DNA of 64,000 nucleotides from Formicarius rufipectus (Eukaryota; Chordata; Aves; Passeriformes; Formicariidae): NCBI GenBank assembly GCA_013399695.1, contig VXAU01002231.1, positions 900,316 to 964,315 of the forward strand, read 5' to 3'. Below, piece by piece: positions 1-11,165 of this stretch. A program made the position numbers and the translations under genes. Every line of letters begins with the position of its first letter. Within the stretch, counting starts at the first letter, position 1. The notes beneath the pieces are model-generated. The model had not been told where the DNA came from and ran no database searches. It saw nothing but the letters and a program-made list of their open reading frames with translations.

Positions 1-787
1 TGAAAGCAGGCATTTCACTGACCTGCCTGATTGGTTTTGGGGGTTATCTACACAGGAACGTTAGAGTGGCAGGCTTGGAATTTACTGCATAGTAAGTGTT
101 CTACACAGCTGCACTCCTCTACAGTGAACATCTTAGCTGCATCTTAAAGAAGATTTTTTTTGTGTGGTGTTTTACTTCCCTGTAGATGCAGAGCTATCCA
201 ATTCACATTCAATGTTCCATGAAAAACTCTGTTTTTCAAGCTGGTCAACAGCAAAACTATTAAATCATTAGAATATTAAAAAATTTCAGTGTTTTGGGAG
301 ACTTAAAACAATGCAAAGTATTCACAGTATTTGATACGTAGAAGGAAGTTAGGAAAACATTCATTGGCATTTTTGCAAGGGATCATTTTTTCAGGGAACA
401 GAAACTGCCCAGTGCTCTTGCAGTTAGTGCCTCAGGAACTGTTCTTGAATCCAATGAATTGAAGGGTCAAAAATGTTTCAAACATTCAAATTCATATTTT
501 TCCTTCACCAGGGCAGATCAGTTCTTCCCTTGCAAGCAAGTCTATGGAGCCTGACTACTGAATGTAAACCATAATTCTATGGACTATAACTCAGGTATAT
601 TGGTTTTCCTGAACAGCTTTAATGTTTGAAGAATACAACTTTTATTTCTGTAGCTGCTCTGCTCTGATAGATCAAAACACTAGGAAAATTAAATTGATAA
701 CATAGAACATACTAAGTCACAAAGGTAATTGGAATCAATTTCTAGTAATTTGTTATGGACAATACAGTTGTGCTTTGTACTTGTGGC
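1..787. other. Unique AT-rich noncoding sequence
   Basis: No repeat signature, coding frame or RNA gene is visible. The sequence is AT-rich with short A and T runs and grades into the CR1 element that begins near 788. Confidence 0.6.
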
Positions 788-1183
788 TATCGTGAGGTTC
801 ACCAAGGCCAAATGCAAAGTACTGCACTTGGTCAGGGAACCCTCTGGTATCAATACAGTCTGGGGGTTGAAGAGATGGAGACTAGCCCTGCCAAAAATGA
901 CTTGGGAGTGCTGTCAGATGAAAAGCTGGACTTGAGCCAACAATGTGCACCAGCAACCCAGAAAGCAAACTATATTCTGGGCTGCAGGAAAAGAAGCATG
1001 GTGAGCAGGTCGAGGGAGGTGATTTTCCCTTCTGCTATACTGTTGTGAGACCCATCTGGAGAACTGCATCCAGCTCTGGGGTCCTCAGCTCAGGAAAGAC
1101 CTGGCCCTAATGAGCAGATCCAGAGAAGGGTCACAAAAGAGTCAGAATTATGGAATACCTCTCCTATGTGAAAAATCTGAGAG
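788..1183 (+). repeat. CR1 LINE, 3' part, segment upstream of an LTR insertion
   Basis: The segment matches my knowledge of the avian CR1 3' region. It reads from a GTGAGGTTCA-type motif through the stretch about tags on the reading-frame end (gtcgagggaggtgat near 1009) to the pieces resembling 'cagctctggggtcctcag' and 'atccagagaagggtcac'. It is 5'-truncated, as most CR1 copies are. The match stops at 1183 inside the CR1 motif CTGAGAGAGTTGG and resumes at 1679, so this and 1679-2079 are one insertion. The two small frames at 729-1048 lie in it and are broken CR1 sequence, not a gene. Confidence 0.88.
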
Positions 1184-1678
1184 TGTGGGAATCAATTCAG
1201 AATTTCCGTGATAATGTTTTGACCACTGATGTGTTTAATGTTGTTTAAAATTTCTTCTGCCTTCCCCCTTTGTCTTCTTCCCAGAACCCTCCTTGTGAGC
1301 TGAGGGGCAGGGTGAAATTACAACACCTTGTTAACTGAAACCCTCTCCCAGCTGAATGTAAATTCCCTCATCCCTATTGGCCCAGAGCCAGACACCTCTC
1401 TTGCCCCTCATTGGAAGTTTTGAACTCCCTCCAAGGTCTATAAAACCCCTTGTCTCTGAATAAACTCTCTGTGTTTGTCCCTCTCCCACCTGGGTGGTCT
1501 CTGTGTCCTTTCTCTGGAGCTCAGGAACCACATGGCAAGGGAGGAGGGCAGAGAGCACACTTTTCCCCTAGGTTGATGGACTAAAACCCTAGGCCAGGAG
1601 GCTAAACCATGCCGCTGTTGACCTCACTCCTACAAACACAGCATCCAACGAGGCTTTAGGACAAGTCCTCTGGGAACA
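1184..1678 (+). mobile_element. Solo LTR of an endogenous retrovirus, inserted in CR1, 6-bp TSD
   Basis: This 495-bp block starts TGTGGGAATC and ends TGGGAACA (TG...CA ends) and is flanked by the direct repeat TGAGAG at 1178-1183 and 1679-1684. It has LTR promoter layout on the plus strand: CATTGG-type boxes near 1374-1412, a TATA box (TATAAAA, 1439-1445) and a polyadenylation signal (AATAAA, 1459-1464) followed by a GT-rich stretch. No second LTR or internal retroviral sequence lies nearby, so this is a solo LTR left by recombination. A 6-bp duplication is typical of class II (ERVK/alpha-beta-retrovirus-like) integrases; the class is inferred from that alone. It is younger than the CR1 it interrupts. 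Confidence 0.88.
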
Positions 1679-2079
1679 TGAGAGAGTTGAGGTTATTCAG
1701 ACTGGAGAAGAGAATGTTCCAAAGAGACCTTACTGCAGACTTACAATACCTAAAGAGAAACTATATGAAAGATGAGAACAGATTTTTTAGTAGGGTCTGT
1801 TGTGACAGGACAAGGAGTAATGGTTTTGAATAAAAGAGTGTACATTCCGACTATATATAATTAACAAATTATTTATGATGATGGTGGTGAGACGCTGGAA
1901 CAGATTGTCCAGAGGGTGATAGGTGCCCACCCCTGGAAACATTCTAGCTCAGGTAGGATGGGGCTCTAAGCAACCTGATCTAGTTGAAGGTATCCATGCT
2001 CTTTGTAAGGGTTTTGGACTAGATGATTTGTAAAAGTCCTTTCCAACTCAAAACATTCATTAATTCCATGAAATGTCAG
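1679..2079 (+). repeat. CR1 LINE 3' end, segment downstream of the LTR
   Basis: This continues the CR1 of 788-1183. It resumes at the duplicated TGAGAG, then gives the familiar 'gaggttattcagactggagaa' block, the 'gagacgctggaacagattg' block, and the terminal 'ggactagatgatttgtaaaa' and 'tcctttccaactcaaaac' motifs. The tail is degenerate (cattcattaattccatg), where a young CR1 would have repeats of an ATTCTATG unit. Divergence from the family pattern is visible throughout, consistent with an old insertion. Confidence 0.88.
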
Positions 2080-5000
2080 TAGCCAACTTCCAGGATTTTT
2101 CCTGAGACACCTATCAATGAACAGAATCATTTAGCATTGAAGAAGTCATGCACGTATTCTGCTGTTCCTTCTGCCTGCATATGGTAAGATCTGAAATTAC
2201 TTCTCATGTACACTTGGTACTTAGCAAGGTTGAGATCTAAATCCCGGTTTAACTTCACTTACATCAGTGAAAAAATGTAAGATAGAATCAGTGTTACCTT
2301 GAATCCTGTAGAAATTATAACAGAAGCTAACATTTATCCTGTAACTAATAAAACAGACTGAAAAAAGGCATCCAGCTTGCCAAGGTAGTTGGCAGAAATC
2401 TTTCTCAGTTGTGTTTTGATCATCTTGCAGACCAGCATCTGGGTACAAACTATGCTCTAGGGATGTTGGGCAGGTTGGACTTGTTCTGCAGCCCAGCAGC
2501 TGAATCACTCTAGATGTGTTGAAAAACCACATGGAGAACTGAGAATCTGATATTCATTCTATAATGAGAATTTTTTTTCCCTTAGGCACTTATTGAAATA
2601 CATTTAGGATGAAATTGAAATCATCCGTATATACATCACTTGTGATTCACTTTTCAAGTGCTTTTTTCTCAAACTAAATTGCGTTCATAGAAGGTGTCAA
2701 AAAATGAACCATAAAACCCGGAGATAATAATAGCCTTAGCCTTGTCCCATCAAGTTCTGCTTACAAGTGAACCTTGTTCACTTGATCACAAGATCTTACT
2801 TGTGGACTGTAATCTAATGATCTATTGCAGCTGGTAGAGTAGAAAGTCCCACTCAGTAATATATTAAATATCATAATAATATCTTCCTACAAAGATTCTT
2901 CCTATCAAAACAGGATAGTCAAGTGTTGGTGCATTTTTTTCTGCACCACCTCTTTCATATTCCACACTTACTTTCCAATATCAAGAACTGGCTTTCAGGA
3001 GAAAGAGACATTCCTGAGAAAAGACCAAAAGAATTAGAAAGTGTTTTCTGTTACAATCAAGCATTTGCAGTATTCTGTAATTTTATTATAAGGAGGACAA
3101 TTCCTTTGTTAAAAATATAGCAATTTATTTACTTGTAGGGGACCCTTGTGAGTAAATTGAAATTATAATGTTGTTTTTAAGAACTATACTTTCCACAGTT
3201 TGAGAACCAATTCTCTTTGAAAAAAATTCTCCTTGCAGATCTTTCTCTTGTCAAATAATTTCTATTTCCCATATAATAATTTTGTAGATGCTGTCTTTAA
3301 TATTTTATGTCATTGTATATTTTACAGTTCCTGACTAAATTGGAGTGATATTGTGCAAATGTAATTTTACATGTGCAAGTATCACTACTATGTTTCAATT
3401 TAAATGGAACTGATTTGCAAGCCAAACAATAGAACATTTCCCAGCAAACAGATAAGACTCTGTTATATGCAAGTATGTTTGCAAATGTGTCTCATAATCT
3501 TGGATTCGAGTTTTAGAAACCTGCAATCAAACCTCCTACCTGCATCTGTGAACAAACACATAAGGAACTGGGGATCTGTTTCAACCCAGCAGATGGACAG
3601 TCCTTGCTTGAACAGATTGTGGGTGAGGCAGTGTGGGATGCAGCGCCACCCCTTCTGAACTGCAAACTCGAGCAGTCTGAGGCAAAGAAGGATATAATTA
3701 AGGCTCCACAGCTTTTTCTTTTTTTTTCTTTTTTTTTTTTTTTTTTCCCTAGATGAAGACAAATCCTCTCCCACCTCAACTCCACAAAGTCAGTTTACTC
3801 AAGAAGACTGATTTGCCTTCACTTCCATTACAAGCAAATTACTTCCTAATGTTTCCCAGTCTGGAGGACATGCTGAAGTGCTTGAACACTGTGAATGATA
3901 AAAATGTGTTTAGGGCTTGTATCTACGGAGGAAAGAGATAGTTCTTGGATTTGGTTTCTTTACAGCTGATTACTTTCTTTGGCTTAGTTATATAGAGACA
4001 TTATTGCATTTCAATCTGATCTGACTATATTTTTCACTTTTTTCAAAGGGTGCAGTAAGCTCAGAATAAAGACTTCTGTAAGCAAAATGAAGCACTATCT
4101 GAAACAATTTCACTAATGGAGGCAGAAGGCAGGTAATAGCAATGTGTTCTTCCCTGTTTATGTTTGTGGGTCATTCTAGAGCTTCTTTAACTCCCTCTAC
4201 CTCTGCTCATTGCACCTTTACATAAAATTTCATGTTCTTTTCATAGTCTGTCACATACTTGGGGGTTTTGCATCATTCAAGTTCATACTGCTACTCTCAT
4301 GCTAGTGGATACTGCACTTTATTTCACAGCTTCTTACAAAATCAACAAAACCCCTGTTTACATGACTGTCTAATACATGTGTGATCTGCCTAAACTTAAC
4401 CTCAAAGACTTTGAAAAATTTGTATAAAAGGGAAAATCATATTAAATAGGACCCCCAGGAATGCAGACTTTTGCTACACAACTAGGGATATCATACTCTT
4501 TAGATTTCAGAGCATTACAAACATGTTTCTAAGGCAGTGTTGTGCTATGGTGGGTCTTTAAGAAACCCACTTTCATTCCATATAATATTTAATCAAAGGA
4601 AAACATACTTGTTTAAAAATTGTTTCATTCTGTGTATAAAATAGGCAAATAATTCAACTAAAAATAAGGTGTTGAATTTTCAGTTCTTCCCCTGCTTTTT
4701 TAATATTAAAATCTTGTTGGCTTATTCTGACAGTGGTATGGACAAAGAATGACAAATGGGATGGGTTATAGTAATCCATTAATTCTCTCAGCACCATCAT
4801 CAATACCTCCTTTTGGGTTACTTTGTTATATGTAACAAAAACAAAAGCCACTTTTTTTTTTTTTTTTGTGTTATTCTGATAAGGGATGAATATAACATCC
4901 TACCACATGAAAATGATGGAATTTTTATGTATTTGTGGTGCACTGTAGTTATGTAATTGTATTTGATGAGGGACAGAAGCAACCACAGAATAATTCTCAT

Positions 5001-7583
5001 AGTATGCTTATTTGTTAAAAAAAAAAGTAAAAGAGGATATGTTATGATTGCAATTTTTTCCTTCTTTTTTTATTATGAAGAGTGAGATGACATCAAAATT
5101 TCTTTGTGTTGGGCAAGCACTTGTTGATCAAGATCAAATAATTTGAACCATGTAACATCATGTAATTTTATTATTTAAAGGTGCACCCTTCTAGAGTCTT
5201 CTCTGACTTATAACAAATCTACTTTTATTTCTTGCTTCTTAGTTTTAGGTAGTGGGGGAAAGACAAAGGAGATAGAAATGGAAGCTCACAGCCCAGTTAA
5301 ATGGAAGCATTAGTCGTTTGTAATATTTCATGCTTTCTTATGGAAACACCTCCTGTTTGTATTGCTTGATTATTCTTATAGCTATACCTCTGCCTCTTCA
5401 GAACAAACTTCTAAAAATGAGCTTCACAAAAAATTCACAGAAAAACTGAATGAATAAATAAGTAGAACGACAAAGCGGAGGCCAAAGGACAGTAAAGTCT
5501 CAAAGGAAAAATTTTGCATCCTTTAATAATGTAGCATGCAAAGTCCAAAGTAGAAGATGAATAAAAGGAAAATTAGTATTTTTTATGTGCCTGATACAAA
5601 AGTTAGAACAGTGGTCTTCAAATTACTTTTTTTTTTTCCATTGTATAAGTCTTCCAGAATAACATTTCAGAAAAGACCCTTATAGATTTTTTGAACCTAG
5701 TTGATTTTCTACTTTTAGTGTTAGTAGTATCCACATGTGATTTTAATGCTCATGTAATGTGCAAGCCCATCAGTCTAGCAGAGTGAAATATCTTTATTAT
5801 TTATTGATCTAGTATAGAACTGTCAGGGAATAGCTCTCTGCCACCACCAGTGTTCTTACTTGACAGAAACATTTCCAGGAGTGGGTTAATTTTGAAGGAA
5901 AAGAAATGTCTTTTTGTTTTTCTGTGTCTAGCACAGTATGAAGCTCAGCACAGGGATTCAAATTATTCAGAGCAACCGCAATAGGACCAATAGTTAATTA
6001 TATAATAAAGAGATGTTTATCCTTCCTGCTGTCCATGTTAATATTGTCAAAAAGTTGGTAGTTACAGTTAGTCACCTGCAGGTGTTTCAATTGTAGTTAT
6101 CCGTGACTTTTTATTCAGAAAGGAGGGGAATGCTTTGTTTTCTTGAAATAAGAAATAAACATTCTTATTTCTACTAGCCTCTGTAACATAAGCCATATAT
6201 TTTCACCTGGCAGTTTCTGAGGTGAAAAAAACTATTATTTCCTTGTTTGTAATTGAATATTTTCAAGCCAAATAACACATGATTGATCTTTAAACTGGTT
6301 TTTAAAAGAAATTTATTCTTAAAGCAAGAGTTCCTTGTGTTGCAGGAAGCATTGCATGCCTGAGCAATGTTCTAAGGGCACTAAATGTTGCATCTTATTT
6401 CCAGTTTCATTTTCAGTTCTCAGCACATATGTTTCTGCAGAATTTGGATAAAAACAACTGGCAAGTAACTCCACATATGCAGGTTTGATATTAATAGCAC
6501 TATAAACATCTTGATTGTCAGCACTGTAAAGTGGAATGATATGGGGGGGAAAAACAACTTCATAGTTGAAACACTAAGTGTTTGCCAGTTTTAGAAAATA
6601 AAAGATGACAGATTTTTGTCCTGTGGTTTTAAATTGCTCAATCTTAGTAAAACACTTCAGAATGGTCCCTGTGAGAATATGGCCCTTTAAAAACTAATTT
6701 TATTAATATGTTCAGAATTTGGAGAGTTTCCCTGCTGTGTCATTAGACCTAGTAAAGGCACTCTATACATACTTCCATGATAGTGTGAAGTTTCACGTTC
6801 CTTAATCTTCACTCTGGAAAGACTTCCACTGAAGTCAAAAGAAAGTTGTTTTACTGAGTAAATGAATACTGGTAAAGTGCTATATGATTGCTCTTGCAGT
6901 TAGAAGAATTGCTTGCATGTAGACCTGATTTACTCCTGTAAACATGAACAGAGTGTTTAATTGGGGCTTAAGATAATTTATTTCTTCCTGCATGTTTCAC
7001 AAGACTGATGTATTCAAGTGAATTATTTTCAATCACAGTACAGATGCTTTTATTAATATTATTCTTTGATCAAAATGGAGATCAAAATGCAGAGATTCAG
7101 AATGACTTAAGCAACACTTCTGGCTCTGGCATTAGACTTTTTGAACAGGCTGTCACGTATACACTCTATCAGACATGTGATAGTTGCAATGCTAATTATT
7201 TTGTATGAAGCGTTGGAAACAAAATAATTTTTCATATTTCAAGTATCCCTTGGTACTTGCTCAGCTGTCAACTCAACTGAGGGCTCTAGAATGACCTTAT
7301 TATCACCATGTTCTGTGGTGCAATCATATGGGCTGCCTAGTTCTAGATAGGATGGCTAAAGTCCTACTCACTTCCTAAAATGAGCCTGTGCCTGGCTTTC
7401 AGCATATTCATTCAGTCTCATCATTACAACACAAAAATAAAAATCTGTAAAAAATCAGAGAAAAGCAGAATAAAATATTATTGGAAATGAGGGAGGAATG
7501 AAATATGCAAGTTAAAATGAGACATATAGGATATAAACTATAGGTTCAGTGGAAGGCAAAAGTACATGGTGCCTGTGTCCACC
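2080..7583. other. Unique AT-rich spacer with short homopolymers
   Basis: No gene or clear transposon was recognised. Simple sequence includes an interrupted poly-T with a following CCCTAG at 3714-3750, poly-T at 4852-4868 and small A runs. Short frames (for example 3753-3941, which begins right after that poly-T/CCCTAG, and 7008-7208) have no recognisable motif and are of a length expected by chance. A GC-richer patch near 2400-2530 has no family I can name. Confidence 0.5.
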
Positions 7584-8368
7584 TGTGTCTAGATGCTGGC
7601 ACTGGTGGGACTGCAGGGTAACCCCAGTGAGTTGATGCCAGAGGCCACCTTATACTGGACACAGCTGGTTCCAGCTGACTCTACTCCAGGTCAAGTGGAC
7701 ACACTGCTGAACACATCAGCTAAACTGGGGGCAGCTGTGGAAAAACATATTTAAGAAAGAGCAAAAACACTGCATAGGCAGCGAGGAGTGTGGGGTGTAA
7801 AAAGGAAAAGTGAAAAATAGTCCTGTGAGCCCCAGATTTAAAGGAGTCAAAAGATGTGTTTCTGGTGATGGAACAGGACTTACAGACCATGGAGAGACCA
7901 CATCAGAGCAGATATTACCCTGCAGTTCATACAAGAGTCTATGCTAGAGCAGGTTCACCCTGAAGAACTGCAGCTCACTGAGAGAACTCATGCTGGAGTA
8001 GGGGACAAGTGTGAGGAGGTATTGTTATGGGCTGATCATAATTCCCCCCTATCCCTGTATTGGTGAGGGCTGACAAGGTAGAGAAATAGGGAGAGGAGTG
8101 ATGTTGAATGTGGGTGAAAAGCAGGATGAGAGGAAGATGATTTTTCAGTTTTTGTCTTTGTTTCTTAACATCCAAATCTAATTAGTTAGTGATAAATTTA
8201 ATCTCCTCAAGGCAAATTCGTTTTGCCTATGACAGTAATTGGCAAGTGATCTCCATGTCTGTATTTCAATCCACAATTTTTTTAATTTTATTTTCTCTTG
8301 TTGAGGAAAGAGAGTGAGAGCCCAGCTGAGGTGGGCATCTGGCATCCAGCCAAGGTCAGCCCACCCAT
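7584..8368 (+). mobile_element. Degraded solo LTR, tandem-repeat LTR family (copy 1)
   Basis: This is related to 15441-16521 in the same order. Shared landmarks are a TATTTAAG promoter-like box (TATTTAA at 7748-7754), repeats of the 'atgctggagtag / ctagagcagg' type (7940-8000), a gaggac-like low-complexity stretch, 'tttgtctttgtttctta' (8152 on), 'gataaatttaat', 'tttgcctatgacagtaattgg' (8222 on) and the terminal block 'ctggcatccagccaaggt' (8340-8356). I recognise the pattern as a passerine ERVL-like LTR (TguLTR5-like), but the family name is from memory. It is more diverged and shorter than copy 2. No target-site duplication was found, and both ends are approximate. There is no gag or pol sequence beside it. 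Confidence 0.72.
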
Positions 8369-8384
8369 GGCTGGGGCTGGAATG

Positions 8385-8720
8385 CTTAACCTTCATGAAG
8401 AGGCTAAGGGACTGGACTTGTTCAGAAAGGGAGTCTCAACAGTGTCCTCCGACACGTACAGGAAGGTCACCGAGGCTCTTTGCAGCAGTGCATCTCAGGA
8501 GTTTAATAAGAGACAACAGATATATATCAAAGCACAGAGTATTCAGTCCAGATATAAGAGGACACTTTTCCCCCACAGGGAGAGCCAGGCAATAGAAGAG
8601 GTTACCCAGAGAGGTTCCCTCCCTAGAGGTTTTAAGCTCCAATCAAGTAAAGCCTTGAGCAATGCAGTCTGACCTGAGAACTGCCACAGCTGTGATTAGG
8701 AGGTTGGACAAGAGGCAAAG
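8385..8720 (+). repeat. CR1 LINE fragment
   Basis: The order of motifs is that of a CR1 3' region: 'gaggctaagggactggactt' / 'gttcagaaagg' (8400-8430), a degenerate middle, then 'caatagaagaggttacccagagaggtt' as two overlapping blocks and 'ctccctagaggttttaagctc'. The 3' terminus is decayed. It lies directly downstream of LTR copy 1. The 124-codon plus-strand frame at 8298-8672 runs across the LTR/CR1 junction and is not a gene. Confidence 0.72.
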
Positions 8721-10700
8721 ACTATTTCAGTTTTACAGTGATATTTCAGTTAAAAAAGACCTCCAAACTGTCCTACTTTATTAGAAAAGAAAGTTAATGA
8801 AGGATGTATTTTCTCTTTCTAATTTTTCCAGTCTGTAAACATGTTCCTTTTTAAAACTGTCACTGGCACTGAATGTTAAAGTGAGTAAATTCTTATTCTG
8901 CAGTTACGACTGTTTCCTAGTTGCAATTTTTTTGTGGCCTACCCTAGATACAATCCTCATCTCTTCAATAGGTGTACTCTTCAACATCCTTTACAGTTAA
9001 AAGAATTCGAATTCTTCTCTGATCCTGAGATCTGAGATGGTTCTGTTGTTTGTAGGAATTTTTTTTTTCCAACAGAGTTGCTTTTCTCTCAACTACATAA
9101 AATAATCTACCTATATCAATTTCTGAAGCTGTGCAACAACTGCACCTGTAAGTTCAGGTGTTCTTTTATATGTCTTTGTTCTTGCTGTTACTCCTTTTTA
9201 GTTCAGAAAAAATATAGTTAAGGAAGAACATTATATTTCATTTATTATGACATCAAAGAGATTTTCCAATATCATTAAAATAGTCTTTATGTTTTTATGT
9301 TTAGTGGTTTTTTGCCTATCTTTGAGACCTTATTTTTTCTAGCTAAAAATCAGGCTAGTGAAAGAAGGCTCAGGCAGACTCCTTGATATCTGGAAATATT
9401 TCTGACATAAATAATGTAGCAATTTTAAACGTGACAGAAAGGAACTAACCATTTTACTTTCCATGGCAAAGCATTTTAAAATTCAAAATAATTATCTACA
9501 GTGAAAACATTACGTTCTTAGGAAAAAACATTGAACAAAAGAATTTAGATTTCATTCAGACAAAAAATTAATAAATTATATCTTCACTTGAAATTCCAGT
9601 ATCCAGTGTTTTATTAGGGTAAAAAAAAGCCAAACACAATTTTTTGTGTGACTTAGAACTCTGAATTTGTCACTTGATGATGGTTCAATACCTTATATTG
9701 ACAGAATTCTTTGGAAACCTGTTTTATGTAGAGATTATAAAGAAATTTGGATACATTACAATGGAAATAGATTGCCCAAATGTATAAATCCAAGATTTAA
9801 AGATATGGATATAATTTTAAAAATGTCTCTACTGGAAAACAGCCAGAGACTGACACTGAGAAAGCTATTCATTGGACCACTGGTAAACATTCAAGTACAG
9901 AAAATTAAGATGCATTTATAGATTTTTTTTTTCCCCCTCAAGTGTCAAGAGCATCAAGAGTGGGCTACTTTGCAAAGATAGAGGAGGTTAAGATGTGACT
10001 CCTGACATGGGCCAAAGGGAAGGCCCTGAGGATACTTTTCATAGCTTTCTCAAAGAGGTCTTTCCACAGTTGCCCAACCAAGGGTGACGCAGTTTTTGAC
10101 ACATCAGGTTGGTTGAGGCCTAACAAAGGAGGGAAGATGCTGTGAAGGCTATTAATGTACTCACATATTTCTAGACTAAAAGTTGGAAAGACATCAGATG
10201 ATTAAGATGTGAACAATATCAGTAGAAATATTAAGAAAATAAAAACAAACAAACCTAATTTTAAAGCTGATAAATAGCTCTTGGAAATGGATAATAAGAA
10301 TAATCTTGGGGAATAATCTAAGTAAGAAAATCTTGGGGACCTATTTTTACTATTTTGTGTTATGCATAATAGCGTAGTTTCCTCTTAAGACTTGATGTGA
10401 TCATAATGCTTCTGTTCATATAAATTCTTGTAACATTTTAAATTTTCTTCTGAGGTATAAAAGTGCACTTCCTTCCTTTTATTGCAGAATATTGTAAAAA
10501 TATTCTTGTTCTATTGTGAAAATAGAATCCATAAATGATTCTGGCAATTGCCATGCACCAATATTGTCTGTACACTGCTGGAGTGTTTCTTTCCTACCAT
10601 TTCCAGCCATCCTTTTGAAGCTGGTTTATTACTATATTGCTCCATCACAAAGCAGTTCCAGCTGTGATATGTAGAACTTCACAATTAATTCCAGGATATG

Positions 10701-10745
<45 letters not shown>

Positions 10746-11095
10746 GAGTCTTTCTACAGATGATCTTTGTCACTGTTTGATTCTGAAGTGTTACAGTACT
10801 TCTCTGTCTGTTCCCTGTTCCCTTCGAGTCTTGCTACAGAGTTGTATTCAGTATTTATATTCAGTATTTATATGGCTCATCCAAGAACATATAAATGTTT
10901 GGTCATCAAATCACAAAGATTTTCTTCTTTTAAACTTTTTAATAAAAGTGTAATGCATATTAAATGTGAATATATAAATGACTACTAATATCTGAAATGG
11001 TTTGTTTATGTATTTCCATGATATACTTCTCATCCTTCCAAAACTTACAGTCTATTAACTGTTACATAGCATTGAAGTGAATTTCAAAAGATGTA
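8721..11095. other. Unique AT-rich spacer
   Basis: Mostly unique sequence with no recognisable gene. A GC-richer patch at 9950-10150 matches no family I know. An 84-codon frame at 9667-9921 is AT-rich and has no motif. A perfect 13-bp tandem duplication (ATTCAGTATTTAT, 10846-10871) lies downstream of the CA microsatellite. Confidence 0.5.
10703..10740. repeat. (CA)19 microsatellite
   Basis: Nineteen uninterrupted CA units, followed by a short TATATA. It is the longest perfect dinucleotide repeat in the window and likely to be length-polymorphic. Confidence 0.98.
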
Positions 11096-11165
11096 TTGTT
11101 ATATCCATTGTTCTCAGATGAGGTAACAGAAGCACAGAGAGGTGAAAATGATTTTCTCTATATCT
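11096..11165 (-). repeat. Probable ancient MIR/L2-type relic
   Basis: The plus strand carries CAGATGAGGTAACAGAAGC followed by ACAGAGAGGTGAAAATGA. This follows the core shared by amniote MIR and L2 3' sequences (cagatgagg-aaactgagg-cacagagagg-ttaa) with few mismatches, and the preceding 'ttgttatatccatt' fits the adjoining 'ttattatccccatt' block. In the family's own orientation it is on the minus strand. The similarity fades beyond about 11180, so whether it is MIR or L2 cannot be decided. Such relics are rare and very old in bird genomes. Confidence 0.7.

Noticed and set aside
3753..3941. 62-codon frame starting right after a poly-T and CCCTAG acceptor-like site
   Set aside because: No donor follows, no family is recognised, and poly-T alone easily mimics an acceptor.
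5606..5640. hAT/Charlie-like terminal inverted repeat (acagtggtcttcaaa)
   Set aside because: No matching opposite end or 8-bp duplication was found nearby.
8298..8672. 124-codon plus-strand frame
   Set aside because: It crosses the junction of an LTR and a CR1 fragment.
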